Made by a program: the position numbers and the translations under genes. The notes beneath the pieces are model-generated. The model had not been told where the DNA came from, did not search any database, and saw only the letters and a list, made by a program, of their open reading frames with translations. 64,000 bases of DNA from Podaxis mareebaensis (lineage: Eukaryota; Basidiomycota; Agaricomycetes; Agaricales; Agaricaceae), in contig JAEUWP010000615.1 in NCBI GenBank assembly GCA_018524725.1, positions 1 to 64,000 of the forward strand, read 5' to 3'. Numbering within the stretch: position 1 is the stretch's first letter; each line of letters starts with the position of its first letter. Positions 1-13,578 of the stretch are shown piece after piece.

Positions 1-941
1 TGGTAGTGCTTAGACATAACTTGTAGTCCTTATCCTGACTTGTATGACCTTGACAGGTCTGAGCCTTTTTACTGATGTACTTCCACGCTCATCGAGTAAT
101 CGTTTGACGTGATTATGCTTCCTGTATGATTTCAAGGCTCACGCGAGCCTTTCAAGAGAAATTCTTCATGCTCCCTTCATGGTTCCCCTAATCCGTCTCC
201 TCGTACCTGATGGCTAACGGCCAGTGCTCGGGATCTTGAGGTGCTACCGGCCTTTGATATGCATGGCCATCACACCTGAGGCTTAAGGCCTGAGAGCTGC
301 ATAAAGCACTAAAACAGTAGTACGCCTGCCGTGCATAGTCATCGAGGCGGAAGTCAAAGCTTGTCCTCGAAGGATCTTTGCACCAATGCTGAGTATGACC
401 GGGTATGATCTCTCTTTCAGCTCTGCAGACCAGGGAAACACGATGTCTGGAGAGAGCGATTATCGTAAAGGGATTTTGTGGCGCATGTTTCAGCGTTCCT
501 GTGCGTTTTTTAAGAAGATCTGGGATCGGGATGGAGAAAGTTACGATTCAGCGCATGCGCCGAAATGAGATAGGGGCTGCTATCATCGCAACTTTGCAAG
601 TTTCGATCAAGGTCATACTGACGAAAGGGTGTACTTTCCTGGAGCGATGGAGATGCATAGTACGTTTCATATCACCACCGATGCTTTGTAAGTGTGGGCC
701 CTGCGGGCATTGGGTTATGGAACCAATAGCTACGTCAGCCAGTCGACCCATCTGGTGGACAAAGTCCCGAAGGTGGCGCTCTACCTGCCCAGTCGGAGAA
801 TGCGTCAGGCCAGTTGCAAAATTAGAAGTAATGCATTTGGTACGTAGAGTTGGAACTGTAAGACCTGCGCGTATAAATTGCATTGAGGTGTAAAGCGGCC
901 CAATCCTTGCCTCTATTTCTTCTTTCGAGTGCTACAGAATC
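1..941. other. Upstream region without a recognised gene
   Basis: Short open frames occur on both strands but none has a start, splice pattern or composition that I can link to a protein family. The last 80 bases hold a TATA-like box for the aldehyde dehydrogenase that follows. I see nothing else here. Confidence 0.5.
872..878 (+). promoter_or_regulatory. TATA-like box of the first aldehyde dehydrogenase
   Basis: TATAAAT lies 64 bases before the ATG at 942, the usual distance in basidiomycete genes with short 5' leaders. Seen in the sequence; its function is inferred. Confidence 0.45.
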
Positions 942-3326
942 ATGGTGGCAACTTATACTCACAAGTTCGATACCCCAGTTTACAAGGGCAGTGTGACAGT
1001 CAACACAGAGTAAAGTATTCTCGGTATCTTCACAAGGATGCATCGGTCCTAATAAAATACTCGTAGCTTGTTCATCAACGGGAAATGGGTCAATCCCACT
1101 GAAGGAGGTGATGCGATTGAGTAAGTCGCCATCTTGCCCCTCAGCAGTCATTTTGATACTATACAACCATAGTGTTGTTGACCCAGGTAAGCATACCACC
1201 TCCCAAGCAGAACCGTCCGGCTAACGATCCTTGTGCGGACTTCAGCGAGCGGAAATGTTATCACTACTATAGCGGGCGGAGGTGCCAAGGACATCGATGC
1301 CGCTGTACAAGCTGCCAGAAAGGTTTGCATTAGACTTTTCTGACGAAGCTAGTCCGCTGACATAGGGATATGCAGGCATACAAGACAGCATGGGGTCTAA
1401 GGGTACCAGGAGTTGAACGCGGAAGGTTGCTTGGCAAGCTCGCGGATTTGATGGAGAAGTATCAAGACGAATTGGGTGCCCTCGAAGCCTTGAATGTCGG
1501 TGCGTGCGCAGCGCCATGTAAGTGGAATGGCAGTAGTAATGGGTAATGGATGTCTCAGGAAAACACTTCCATATTGCTCGGCATGTTGACGTCGCGGTGT
1601 CAATAACCACCATTAGATATTTTGCTGGGTGGGCAGACAAAATCCAGGGAAAGACCATTGAGGTAGGTACTACTGTTGATGCCCATGTGCGTGCGCAGGT
1701 CTAATAGGCATTGGTTAGACGAATGAAAAGAAGTTGGCATATACAAGGCATGAACCTTGGGGAGTTGTGGTGCGTTTTGGGTCGTCTTCTGTTGCAAATC
1801 ATTGTCGACTTCAGTTCTCAAGGGAGCAATTGTTTCATGGAACTTCCCACTTGTACGTCGCTTCACGAGTTTAGGGCTCGTTATAGTGCTCAGTAGTTGC
1901 ACAGATGATGGCGATCGCAAAACTAGGGCCAGCTCTGGCCACGGGAAATGTCGTGGTGCTAAAGGTACTCGCCTTCAAGACCCTTTCGTGACCATGAATT
2001 AAATGAGCGCAGCCATCAGAAGTCACACCTCTTACCACTCTCTATCTTGCCAACCTACTCAACGAAGCTGGATTCCCTCCTGGTGTTGTTAACATCGTCA
2101 CTGGATATGGTATGTACCTCTCTGAAGGCAAACCGCTATGTCGCCTGACCTCTGTGCAACCTAGGGAATACCGCTGGCTCCGCCATTTCTTCCCACCCCT
2201 CGATTGAGAAAGTCACCTTTACGGGCAGCACTCTCGTTGGACGAAAAATTCTTAAAGCCGCGGCCGATTCAAACCTGAAGGCAGTTACGCTTGAGTTGGG
2301 CGGAAAAAGCCCTACCATCATCTTCGACGACGTAGACGTGGATCAGGCCATCAAATGGGCTGCACGCGGCATTTTGTGAGTACATACCACGTTTGATGCG
2401 ACAACACACTCACGTTAATGTATCACCTAGCTTCAATATGGGTAGGTTGTCCTAGTTATGAGATGTTTGATTTTAACGCCAAGGTGTTCATTAGGCCAGG
2501 CTTGCACGGCTGGTTCGCGTATCTTCGTTCAAGAAGGGGTATACGACAAGTTCTTGCAAGGCTTCACCATGGTTGCAGAAGGGCTCACTAAAGCGACCGG
2601 TGGCCCTTTCGACGAAGGGGTGCAACACGGTCCCCAGGTATCCCAGGTGCAATACGATGTTAGTACCTTTCCTCTCCTAGAGTTAGCGCATCCTCATACT
2701 TCTATTCATAGCGTGTGATGGGTTACATTTCGTCCGGGAAGACCGAAGGCGCCAAAGTTCACATTGGAGGAGAAAGATACGGTGAACAAGGTTATTTCAT
2801 CAAGCCGACGATTTTTGTAGACGCGAAGCCGAATATGAAGATCATGCAAGAGGAAATCTTTGGTCCGGTTTGCTCAGTAGTCAAATTCAAGACAGAAGAA
2901 GGCGAGTATAACTTGAACAATGGTCTTAAGATACGCTATTTATGCCTTCTTCCATCAGAGGTGATCGAACTCGCAAACAATACGACATATGGGCTTGCAG
3001 CGAACATCCTCACTGAGAACTCGGGCCGTGCGATTCGAATGGCACATGCGTTGGAGGCCGGTAGCGTCTATGTAAGTTTGATCGTGGTTACGAGCCGAAG
3101 GAGGAAATAACATCTTTCGAATAGGTCAACTGTGCGCAGTCGGTCGAGATCAGTGTACCCTTCGGTGGGTACAAGCAATCTGGCCTAGGAAGAGAAATGG
3201 GTGAAATCGCACTTGAGACGTTGGTCTTGATTTCTCTTCTGCTCTGACTTGTATGATTAAGATGCCATTGTTTACAGATACACCCAAGTGAAGGCAGTTC
3301 ACGTCAATATTGGAGAGAAATTGTAA
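942..3326 (+). CDS. NAD(P)-dependent aldehyde dehydrogenase, multi-exon
   Basis: About 500 residues after removing roughly a dozen short introns. It would oxidise an aldehyde to the acid in cytosol or mitochondrion. Visible family marks: N-terminal [12 protein letters not shown] (oxyanion Asn), the cofactor segment [17 protein letters not shown] with the general-base Glu, and GQACTAGSR with the catalytic Cys. The C-terminus [18 protein letters not shown] is full length. The frame can be followed from ATG 942 to TAA 3324-3326. One intron (2902-2958) seems to start with GC (gcgagt) and another joins the last exon at 3278. An oddity: the usual ALDNGK motif reads ALNVGKHF, so substrate-side contacts may differ. 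It faces its paralogue tail to tail, 396 bp apart, and shares most intron positions with it. Family assignment is sure; the substrate is not known. Confidence 0.93.
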
Positions 3327-3722
3327 AGCGAAAGAGCGAAGAACGGGCTATTTTAGTACCTCCTTGCAACTCTGTACATATATTAGCTGTTTGCTATACT
3401 CGTCCCGTATGGTGCTTATCGATGGATTCCCAGTGGAGGAAGGCTTCCTTAAGGATATGTCTGATCTTCTCGTACATAGTAGATATTCCGCTACGGAATT
3501 GAAGCTCAAACGGCGATTCGCTGGGCCCACCGCTCAGATGCCCTGGCCGTCTTCTCGACGTGCGTCCTCGTCTGTCCAAGGTTCTCGTCTGCCCAGTTCC
3601 TTCCGGTTGGTAGTGCCTGGATTCCAACAATTGAGATTGACGAAGAAATACAGCGTCTCAGAAGGCCATAGATACAAATCAACGGTACAGATAAGTCCTT
3701 TCCCGACAGAAATGCTAACATT
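3327..3722. other. Spacer between two convergent genes
   Basis: 396 bases between the stop codons of two converging aldehyde dehydrogenases; it must hold both 3' untranslated regions. No further gene seen. Confidence 0.6.
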
Positions 3723-5720
<1,998 letters not shown>

Positions 5721-5773
5721 GGCGAATCAAGGGTATTTGTTAAAGTTCCCAAGCCCGACGCTGTCGCCTAACG

Positions 5774-5781
5774 TTTATATA
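5774..5781 (-). promoter_or_regulatory. TATA-like box of the second aldehyde dehydrogenase
   Basis: Read on the minus strand this is TATATAAA, 54-61 bases before the ATG at 5720. Spacing is typical; activity is inferred. Confidence 0.45.
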
Positions 5782-7063
5782 CCCGCTAGAGTCAGCTGGG
5801 CCACCTAAAGCACACCGATCGTTCTGCGGAACTTCTTTCATCCAAGATATGATGACAAACCGTGGTCAGCGCTGCATTGACGTCCTTTTCCGAACGTTCA
5901 CATGGGCTTCCCCTTTTATCGAGATTCTTGCAACCTCGCACCTTTCAGCACTTCTGATTGGCTTAGCGTCGATTGAAGTGGTGTATATTACCAAACATGG
6001 TTGAATGAAGGTTCTAGTTGAGAACTATGTGCGCTGATGGAGCAATCAGTGAGAATCGTCGCCACAAGTTTAAGCATCTGGGGAATCTACGTGGGCATTT
6101 GGGCTATTGTCGATCATGTGCACATACATTACAGCTTTAATTGTGTTCAGGTGCTCCGTCTCGATCACACTGCACAGCCCTTTACGCTCCTTGCGAGGAA
6201 TTTTCTAGCAAGGCGACAATCTTGGTCCAAGCAAAACTTTCGATCATAAGTTATTCAATTTCCACACTTCAAACTTTCTCCACGTGATACTGGCTCCAAG
6301 AGACAGGGACCAATAAAGCAGGCAAAACACCAATGTACGTCTTCACTGTCACAACAGAAATAGGGAGGGAGTCCTGCTCAACTTACCATCCGACAGACAG
6401 TATCAATTTATTAAGTACAAAAGCAGTAAAACTTTTAGAGCTCTAGTCGTGAACCGGGTCAGGGATTGGGCAGCCAGTGGCCTTCCCATATGCCAACGTC
6501 CTGAGGCATCTGAACATCTCCACTCCCACTCTCAAGCTTCTGTTCTACATCCCGGCGCCTAGGACAATCTGACAGCACAGATATTTCGAGCGCGCATACG
6601 GGAATTTTAGTCATGCCATATCTGCTTCGAACCATCCTATGGAGGTCAGACAAGAAGGCGGAGGTCATCACACGGATGTGACTGGGGCACGTGCTGTGAC
6701 CTCTTGGGCGAAACCAGTCCGTCTGAGCTCCGCCGCGTTAATTGTACTGGGAGGGGTATCAAACTTGCCCTCGGAGCTCCCTTGACACGAAGATTCAAGC
6801 TTGAACACTGACACCGAAGATATTTTTTCACGATCCTTATTGGAAACGTGACAACGACTGTGTAAGTTGTTGCTTTTATGTCGCTAAAAATAGCTTCATA
6901 ATGGATGGGAACGCAGACCTACCACTCTCATATGCATTCGCAAGCGACCGTAGATGGTTAACAGTATTCATGATGACTTGCAGGCTTCTTTGATGAAAAA
7001 GGTCTACATTATGATCGTTTCCAGAGAACGTTGCCCACCATCCTCCCCGTTCTTCATACTACA
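5782..7063. other. Intergenic region between divergent genes
   Basis: About 1.3 kb between the aldehyde dehydrogenase start (minus) and the first pseudokinase start (plus). Only short unsupported open frames. It should contain both promoters. No repeat or RNA gene recognised. Confidence 0.5.
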
Positions 7064-9670
7064 ATGTCCCTCCCAGGCCCCGAACCTTCAGATTTCCAAA
7101 ACTCGGATTTTGCTCCGCAATCACCACAATCGCCCCCCAAAGACAGCCTATTGTTGGGGTTATCAGAATCAACCAAGAGCAGCCCCGCGTGGTCTTTCAA
7201 GGAGTTGGGAAAATCTATGAAGAATCACTTCAGCCCAAAGGCCCAACCAAGGAAGCTATCAGCTTTATTCAATGAAAACGAAAACGTGCTACCAGATGAA
7301 GATGGGGATGGTGTGAGGTTCGCCTCAATCTGACCCAGAAGGACTAGTGCGCGCGTCTCATGGCATAATTCACGCTGTCCAGCTCATCACCAGCGTCTAT
7401 ATTGCCTTCCTTGAGGCAGGCAGACATGATTACCCAGAGCCCGAGGCCTCATCCGATAGTTTTGAGTGGACCTCCCTCCGTGACTTCCGATGCCGATTCG
7501 GCAGATTTCTCTCTCACTGGGAGACATGCTTCGGGTAGCAGGTCAAGCCATATGTTCAACAAAGTCCAGTCGACACGAGCTGTGCGTGGTATCCTTTTAC
7601 TAATAGAGCTGGCATCTCAATCCATTTATAGTTCGTCCTTGACACTGTCAAGAAAATAGCGAAAGGGGCGCTTGTTACGACGCATGGTGTCCTACAACTC
7701 CTAGATGGAGTTCTCCCATACGGGCTTGATGGCGTCACGAGGCTGTTGCTGAACATATGGGAAGCAGTTGAGAAAGTCAAAGTGAGTTTTACAGATTTGT
7801 CATTAGCGCATTGACCAACTGGTGGTAGACCAATAAAGAAGAATGTTTAACACTTGCTCGTCGTTGCGCTACGATTCTCAATGCACTATACGAGGACATG
7901 GAGCGTGAACTTACTCCTGCAGCAAGAGATCAGTTACAAATCCCGCGCGACCGTTTAGATTAGTGGGTACTCGCCCTAAGTACTTATCATAATCATACTT
8001 ACTATATTTGTGCAGTGCGTTCACCAAAGTTTTTGACGTCGCTCGAAAGCTTTCAGAGTATGCCTGGCACGAACGTTTGGGGCACAATGAGGAAATCCTC
8101 AGCGAAATTGACGCTTGCCACCAGGCCCTGGATGACTGCTTGCATAACTTCTCGGTAGGTTGTCCGCAGTCACTTGTTTTGGTGTTCCTGAGTGCATTCA
8201 ACACGATTTAACAGAGAGCTATACTCCTTTGTATATACAATTATGTCCATGAAATGCGGACTCCAAGTCCATCAACGAAACCACTCCCACGAGACGCACA
8301 AGAGGAGGCCGACATGAGCAGCTCGCTTAATAGCCTGCTGAGTCCAGAAGGCATTAAAAGGCATTCATCTAGCCTCAACTCTTCGACCGGTGTTCAAAGC
8401 TGGTCTGCGGAAGACTTGCGTGAGGTGATTCTTCGACTTCAGGCAGAACAGAATCGTAGAGATAGGGAGAGAGATGTCCAAGAATTAAAGCGCCGCGCCA
8501 GGAAGGCCTCAAGGAGCAAATCAATGTCGGTGGCAGAATCCGAGCTTTCGCATCGTTCACATCCTAAGGCTGAATCTTATTCGAAGGAAGTATCAGTGCC
8601 TTTGTGAGTTACCTCTGTGTTTCCCAAAATAGCCAAGCGGTGACACATTTTGTTGTAGTTCGGATATCCTCCTCATGCATGTCGTTGGCCATGGCCCTGT
8701 TTCACGAGTATACAAGGCTGTATGGAAGGGAGAGGTAGTCGCTGTCAAGATTTATGCTGGAATAGGCCCCACTGGAGCACAACCCGCAAGCAAATCCCAG
8801 GATTTTATAAAGAACGAGATCGAGATTTGGCGGAAACTCGAGCATCCTAACGTTCTGAGGTTTAGGAATATGGGAGTGGCTCCGGAAACCACAGAGGGTA
8901 CGAGGGCGGAGTTTGTGATCAGCCCTTTCCTACCTCATGGTAGTGTTTCCTCGTATCTAAGGCAGATGCGATGGAACTATCATGGAATACCGGGCAGACC
9001 AGAGAGGCTAGACGAGCGGAGGATGTTCTTTGATGTTGCAAAGGGTATGGAATACCTTCATTCTCAACGGATCCTGCATGGTAACCTCAAGGTACGATCC
9101 CATGTTCAATGAATAGTAGGATGAAAGCTGACTTCAGCAGGCATCGAACGTGTTGATAGACAGCCATTTAAATTGCCTGATTTCGGATTTCAAGTACAGC
9201 GAAGATCTTAAGAATCAACGAAAGGACAGTGGAAGTGTGTACTGTATGTCACCACGATCCCTTAGTGATAGCAATTGGCCTTGGGCTGAACTTTTCATAG
9301 ATGGTATTCGTTGGCAGGCTCCTGAAGTACTGAGGGACAGGTCCACATTGAGGGAATCGGTTGATATATATGCGTATGCTGTGTTTTGCACGGAAGTTAT
9401 CAATTCTGGGGAGATTCCATGGCCCTACTGGAGTGACGAGGAGATCCGTCGTGGTATTTTGGGTGAGTTTGATATCACACGATTGGCTGAGTCATTGATT
9501 GAACGTGTGCAACAGAGTACAATTTGCGGCCCGATTTCTCTCAGGAAAATGCATCGAAGTTGGGAATTCTTCCGATTATTGAAGACTGTTGGCATTCATC
9601 GCCTGACCTACGTCCACGCTTTAGGAGGATTGTGAAAACTCTCAAGAAAATATATAGTGATATCAACTGA
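7064..9670 (+). CDS. MLKL-like protein: N-terminal helical bundle plus C-terminal pseudokinase (copy 1)
   Basis: Ten exons (7064-7317, 7383-7581, 7632-7781, 7829-7962, 8016-8154, 8215-8603, 8659-9091, 9141-9243, 9301-9462, 9516-9670) give an unbroken 705-residue protein. Residues 1-150 are Ser/Pro-rich. Residues about 152-300 are helical; the stretch EAVEKVKTNKEECLTLARRC is of the sort found in fungal MLKL-N-terminal/HeLo-like four-helix bundles. Residues 300-420 are a charged linker with a likely coiled coil (EDLREVILRLQAEQNRR). Residues 422-705 are a kinase fold: VAVK Lys452, alpha-C Glu475 or 477, LEHPNVL, APE-type WQAPEVL. The catalytic loop reads HGNLKASN (no Asp), the metal motif DFK instead of DFG (582-584), and the Gly loop is GHGPVS, so phosphotransfer is unlikely. 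Mammalian MLKL is likewise a helical bundle with a dead kinase that switches membrane disruption. Function here is inferred; the architecture is seen. Confidence 0.88.
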
Positions 9671-10066
9671 CAGCCTGGTTGTAAATACGTTGAGTGTTGA
9701 TCCTTTGGCTAGCTACTTGCCATTACCTTGTCACGCCAGCTCGTAATAGTGCTTAGGTTAATATTTTATCTCTTCCTAGCCTATAGCGCTGCTGCCGTCG
9801 GACCGGTGTGTTGATTAATGAATGGAAGATGAGTGGAGTAGAGTGGAGAGTAGAGGGCGTCTGGATAGTGGTGGAGAGTGTGGCACATTTATTATAAGGG
9901 TAGCTGTCGTCAGGTCTCCGTGGAAGTCGCCACACCAAGAGGCATTCCCAAGCCATTAAGAGCGTTAACAAGAGATCATGGGGCTCCCTTACGTTCACAG
10001 AAAGACTCATATAACCGGTCCAAGAGAACCCTTGATACCATCTTCCCCTTTGCTCTCCATTTTGCG
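9671..10066. other. Spacer between tandem pseudokinase genes
   Basis: 396 bases holding the end of copy 1 and the promoter of copy 2. No other feature seen. Confidence 0.6.
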
Positions 10067-12675
10067 ATGTCGCTTCACGACCAAGAATCGCTAGAGGCAC
10101 CCTCCTCGGGCGCCATGTCACAATCATCGCAGTCACTCCCCAACGATAGCCTACTGTTGCAGGTTCCGAGCGCTCTCAAAAGCGGCCCGGTACGGAGTCT
10201 CAAGGGGCTCTCAAAATCGGTGATGGGTCGCTTCAATCAGAAAGTCAACTTTAAGGAAAGCGAAAACGAAAACAATGATCTGCCACCTTTGAGCGGAGAT
10301 GAGGAAGATCCGAGGTGTGTTTTAATCCAACTCCAACGTTCAAAGTACACTCTACCCTTGCTTTAGTTTATCCTCAGAGTCTTCGCTGTTGTCTTCCTTA
10401 AGGCAGGTTGACGAGATTACCGAAAGTGTGGAGTCTCCACAGGTGTATTCAAAGAGACCTTCTACGATTCGGGATTCTGCATCGGCTGTGTCCATTAGTA
10501 GTGTCCCGGACACATCCAAACATAGAATTAAAAAAGTCGAATCAACACGAACTGTACGTGGTGAGATTTTCGCAATGAGACAGATGATTTAATCTATTTG
10601 TAGTGTGTCCTTGATACTGTCAGAAAAATATCAAAAGGAGCTTTCGATGTCACACATAATGCCCTCCGGATACTGGACGGAGTTCTCCCGTATGGGCTTG
10701 ACGGCATCACAAGGCTTTTGCTGAACATATGGGAGACAGTCGAAAAAGTCAAAGTGAGTTGCCTACGAAGTTGTTGGAGTTTGGTGCACCTACTAGCCGG
10801 ACGATAGACCAACCAAGAAGAGTGCCTAACGCTTGTTCGTCGCTGCGCGATGATTCTGAATGCACTTTACGAGGACATGGAACGTGAACTAAGTGCTGCA
10901 ACAAAGAAGCAGATACAGATTCCATGTGAACGATTAGACCAGTGAGCATTCTTCTGTCATGCCCAGGTAAAATCATATTGACTACAGTCGTTCAGCGCAT
11001 TCACTAGAATCCTGGATGTCGTGCGGAAACTCCAACAGCATAATTTGTTCGAACGCTGGAGGCTCAGCGAGGAAATCCTCAGTGAAATAGACGATTGTCA
11101 TAAAGCTCTGGATGACTGTTTCTCTACATTCTCGGTAAGTCCTCTGTATGTGCATCCTCTTGGCATTTCAAGACGCACGAACAACGCGACATAACAGACA
11201 TCTATACTTCTTTGCATACTCAATTCTATTTGGGCAATGCGCACACCTAGTACATCCACGATACCACTCCCACTTGGTGTACACCAAGATCCTAGCATGG
11301 GAAACTCGCCTAGCGGCACGCCGAGTCCAACTTTAAGGACGAGAAGCCATTCACATAGCCTCGATTCGTTTGATGTTCAAGACATGTCTCCGGAGGACTT
11401 ACGTGACGCAATTTTCCGACTTCAAGCGGAGCAGAATCGCCGAGACAGGGAGAAAGATATCAAAGAATTAAAATGTCGTACCAGAAAGATGCCAAAAAGC
11501 AAGTCACTGCCAGTCGTGAAAACCTCGTCCTTACACGGCTCATACCATGAGGCTGAAACGTATCCGAAAGAAGTCGAAGTACCCTTGTGAGTTGCCTCCC
11601 AGTTTCAATTTAGTCAACGGATGTCACATTTTAAAATAGCTCAGATATCCTCCTCATACATGTTGTTGGGTATGGGCCCATTTCGTCGGTATACAAGGCT
11701 GTGTGGAATAGGGAGGTAGTCGCTGTCAAGATATATGTTCGTGTCGGTCCAAGCGGTCCTAAAACTGCGGGCAAAGTCAGGGGATTTGTAAAGAACGAGA
11801 TCGAGATTTGGAAGAAGCTTGAACATCCCAACGTCCTGGAGTTCAAGAATAGGGGAACAGCTTCAGGAGCCACCGAGGGTACGAGGGTGGAATTTGTGAT
11901 CAGTCCTTTCCTACCTCACGGTAACATCTCGTCGTATCTGAGGCAGATGCAATGGAACTACTACGGAATACCGGGCCGATCAGAGAGGCTAGACGAGCGG
12001 AGAGTTTTCTTTGATGTCGCAAAGGGCATGGAATATCTTCACTCTCAACAGATTCTGCATGGTAACCTCAAGGTACGATCTTACATTCGATGAAAAGCAG
12101 GGTGAGTGCTGACTTCGGCAGGCGTCAAACGTGTTGGTAGACGGCCATTTAAATTGCCTGATTTCGGATTTCAAGTACAGTGAGGATCTCAGAAAGCCCC
12201 AACGAAACGACAGTGGAGATATATATTGCACGTTTACATATTTGCCCTATGATCTAAACTAATCTCAGCTGAAAATTCTTTGACAGACGGCGTTCGATGG
12301 CAAGCTCCTGAAGTGTTGAGGGGAAAGTCCACGTTGAGAGAATCGGTTGATATATACGCGTATGCCATCTTTTGCACGGAGGTCCTTAACTCTGGGGAAA
12401 TTCCATGGGCTTGCTGGAGCGACGAAGACATCCGTCGTGGTGTTCTGGGTGAGTCGCATATTGTTACATTTGGGTTATTTGTTCGAAGTTCTCCAATAGA
12501 GGGCAATTTACGTCCCGACTTCACTCGAGATCATGCGTCGAAATTGGGCGTTCTTCCAACCATCGAGGCCTGCTGGAGCTCCTCACCAGATCTGCGCCCA
12601 CGCTTCAGGAGAGTTGTGAAGATACTCAAGAATATACTAGCGGCACCAATTAATGGACCAGCAGTTGAATGTTGA
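10067..12675 (+). CDS. MLKL-like protein: N-terminal helical bundle plus C-terminal pseudokinase (copy 2)
   Basis: Tandem paralogue of the gene just upstream. Ten exons (10067-10314, 10367-10553, 10604-10753, 10808-10941, 10996-11134, 11198-11586, 11640-12072, 12122-12227, 12287-12448, 12500-12675) encode 707 residues; six of the ten exons have exactly the same length as in copy 1. Helical bundle about residues 146-290 (LLLNIWETVEKVK, NQEECLTLVRRC), coiled linker, then a pseudokinase with VAVK Lys446, HGNLKASN for HRD..N and DFK (576-578) for DFG. The Gly loop is GYGPIS. The substitutions are shared with copy 1, so loss of catalysis predates the duplication. The intron after exon 8 begins gcacgt where copy 1 has gtatgt: a GC..AG intron, or an inefficient splice site. 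If it is kept, translation stops within it and the C-lobe is lost. The N-terminal 145 residues are the most divergent part. Confidence 0.88.
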
Positions 12676-13578
12676 ACAATAAGCGGTAGGCGTTCATCCG
12701 GATTGCTTATCACCGTCATGTTTGTCGAAGCAGCTTGTCAAGGACACGTAGTGGGGCTGGGGGAGCAAGCGAATGAGCTACAGATCATGTATATCGGCGT
12801 CTCGTGCTTAGTCTGCCCTTACCCGAAATTATAGAAGGTTTTCCTGGGCGGATATGGGCAACATATACCTATCAATGCCTGGCCGGGATTTAGCCAGGGC
12901 AGTGTGATACCTACCGCGGCGTTCAACGTTGTCTTGGAGATTCCTTTTCTGGAAGGATGCCAAACCCTTTCACACGTTTTGATTCAAAACTGTCACTATC
13001 CTCCCGCTTCCTCATGAACGGTTGCAATTACTGTGCATTCGACCCATGCAAGACCTCTGCTCAAATTATTTGTTGACCCACCTCAGGGGGCGATTTCTCG
13101 AGCCATGGACTGAGGGCCACCCCGGTTTCCCTTGGTTTTCCTTTGATAGACTTGCGACACAGCGATAGAGCCTGGAGACTGACATGGACAGTTGGTAACA
13201 AGGTCTTGAATTGTAGCTATGAGACGATGAATGCCAGTATGTATTATGATTCCACATGTTCTAACTTAACACCACATTGGCTGATTTCCTTCGTCTAGCA
13301 CTCGAGCACCTCTCATAGCAACCTCCATCGTTGGCTTGCATACACTGTCGTAACATACTGGGACCAGCGAGATGTTGTTGGAAGCCCATTGTCCATCAAT
13401 TCTTTCTCCCCATTGGTCGTCAATAATACAATGTTGAAGTATATATGTCTTCTTCCAAGCAAAACACCCTCTCCCTCTCACCCTTGCCGCCCGGCATCTT
13501 TTTCCGGCCTCTCTTTCGGTTTCATTCTTTGCCCTGGTTGGCCTCATTCTGTTTCTGTTTCGCTTTTAATTTCAAGCC
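12676..13578. other. Intergenic region
   Basis: About 900 bases between the second pseudokinase and a secreted-protein gene. I see only short open frames and no repeat. A TATATA run at about 13440 may belong to the downstream promoter. Confidence 0.5.

Noticed and set aside
405..893. 162-codon open frame on the plus strand
   Set aside because: Composition is not protein-like (many Cys, Arg and Trp) and no family motif is visible; treated as chance.
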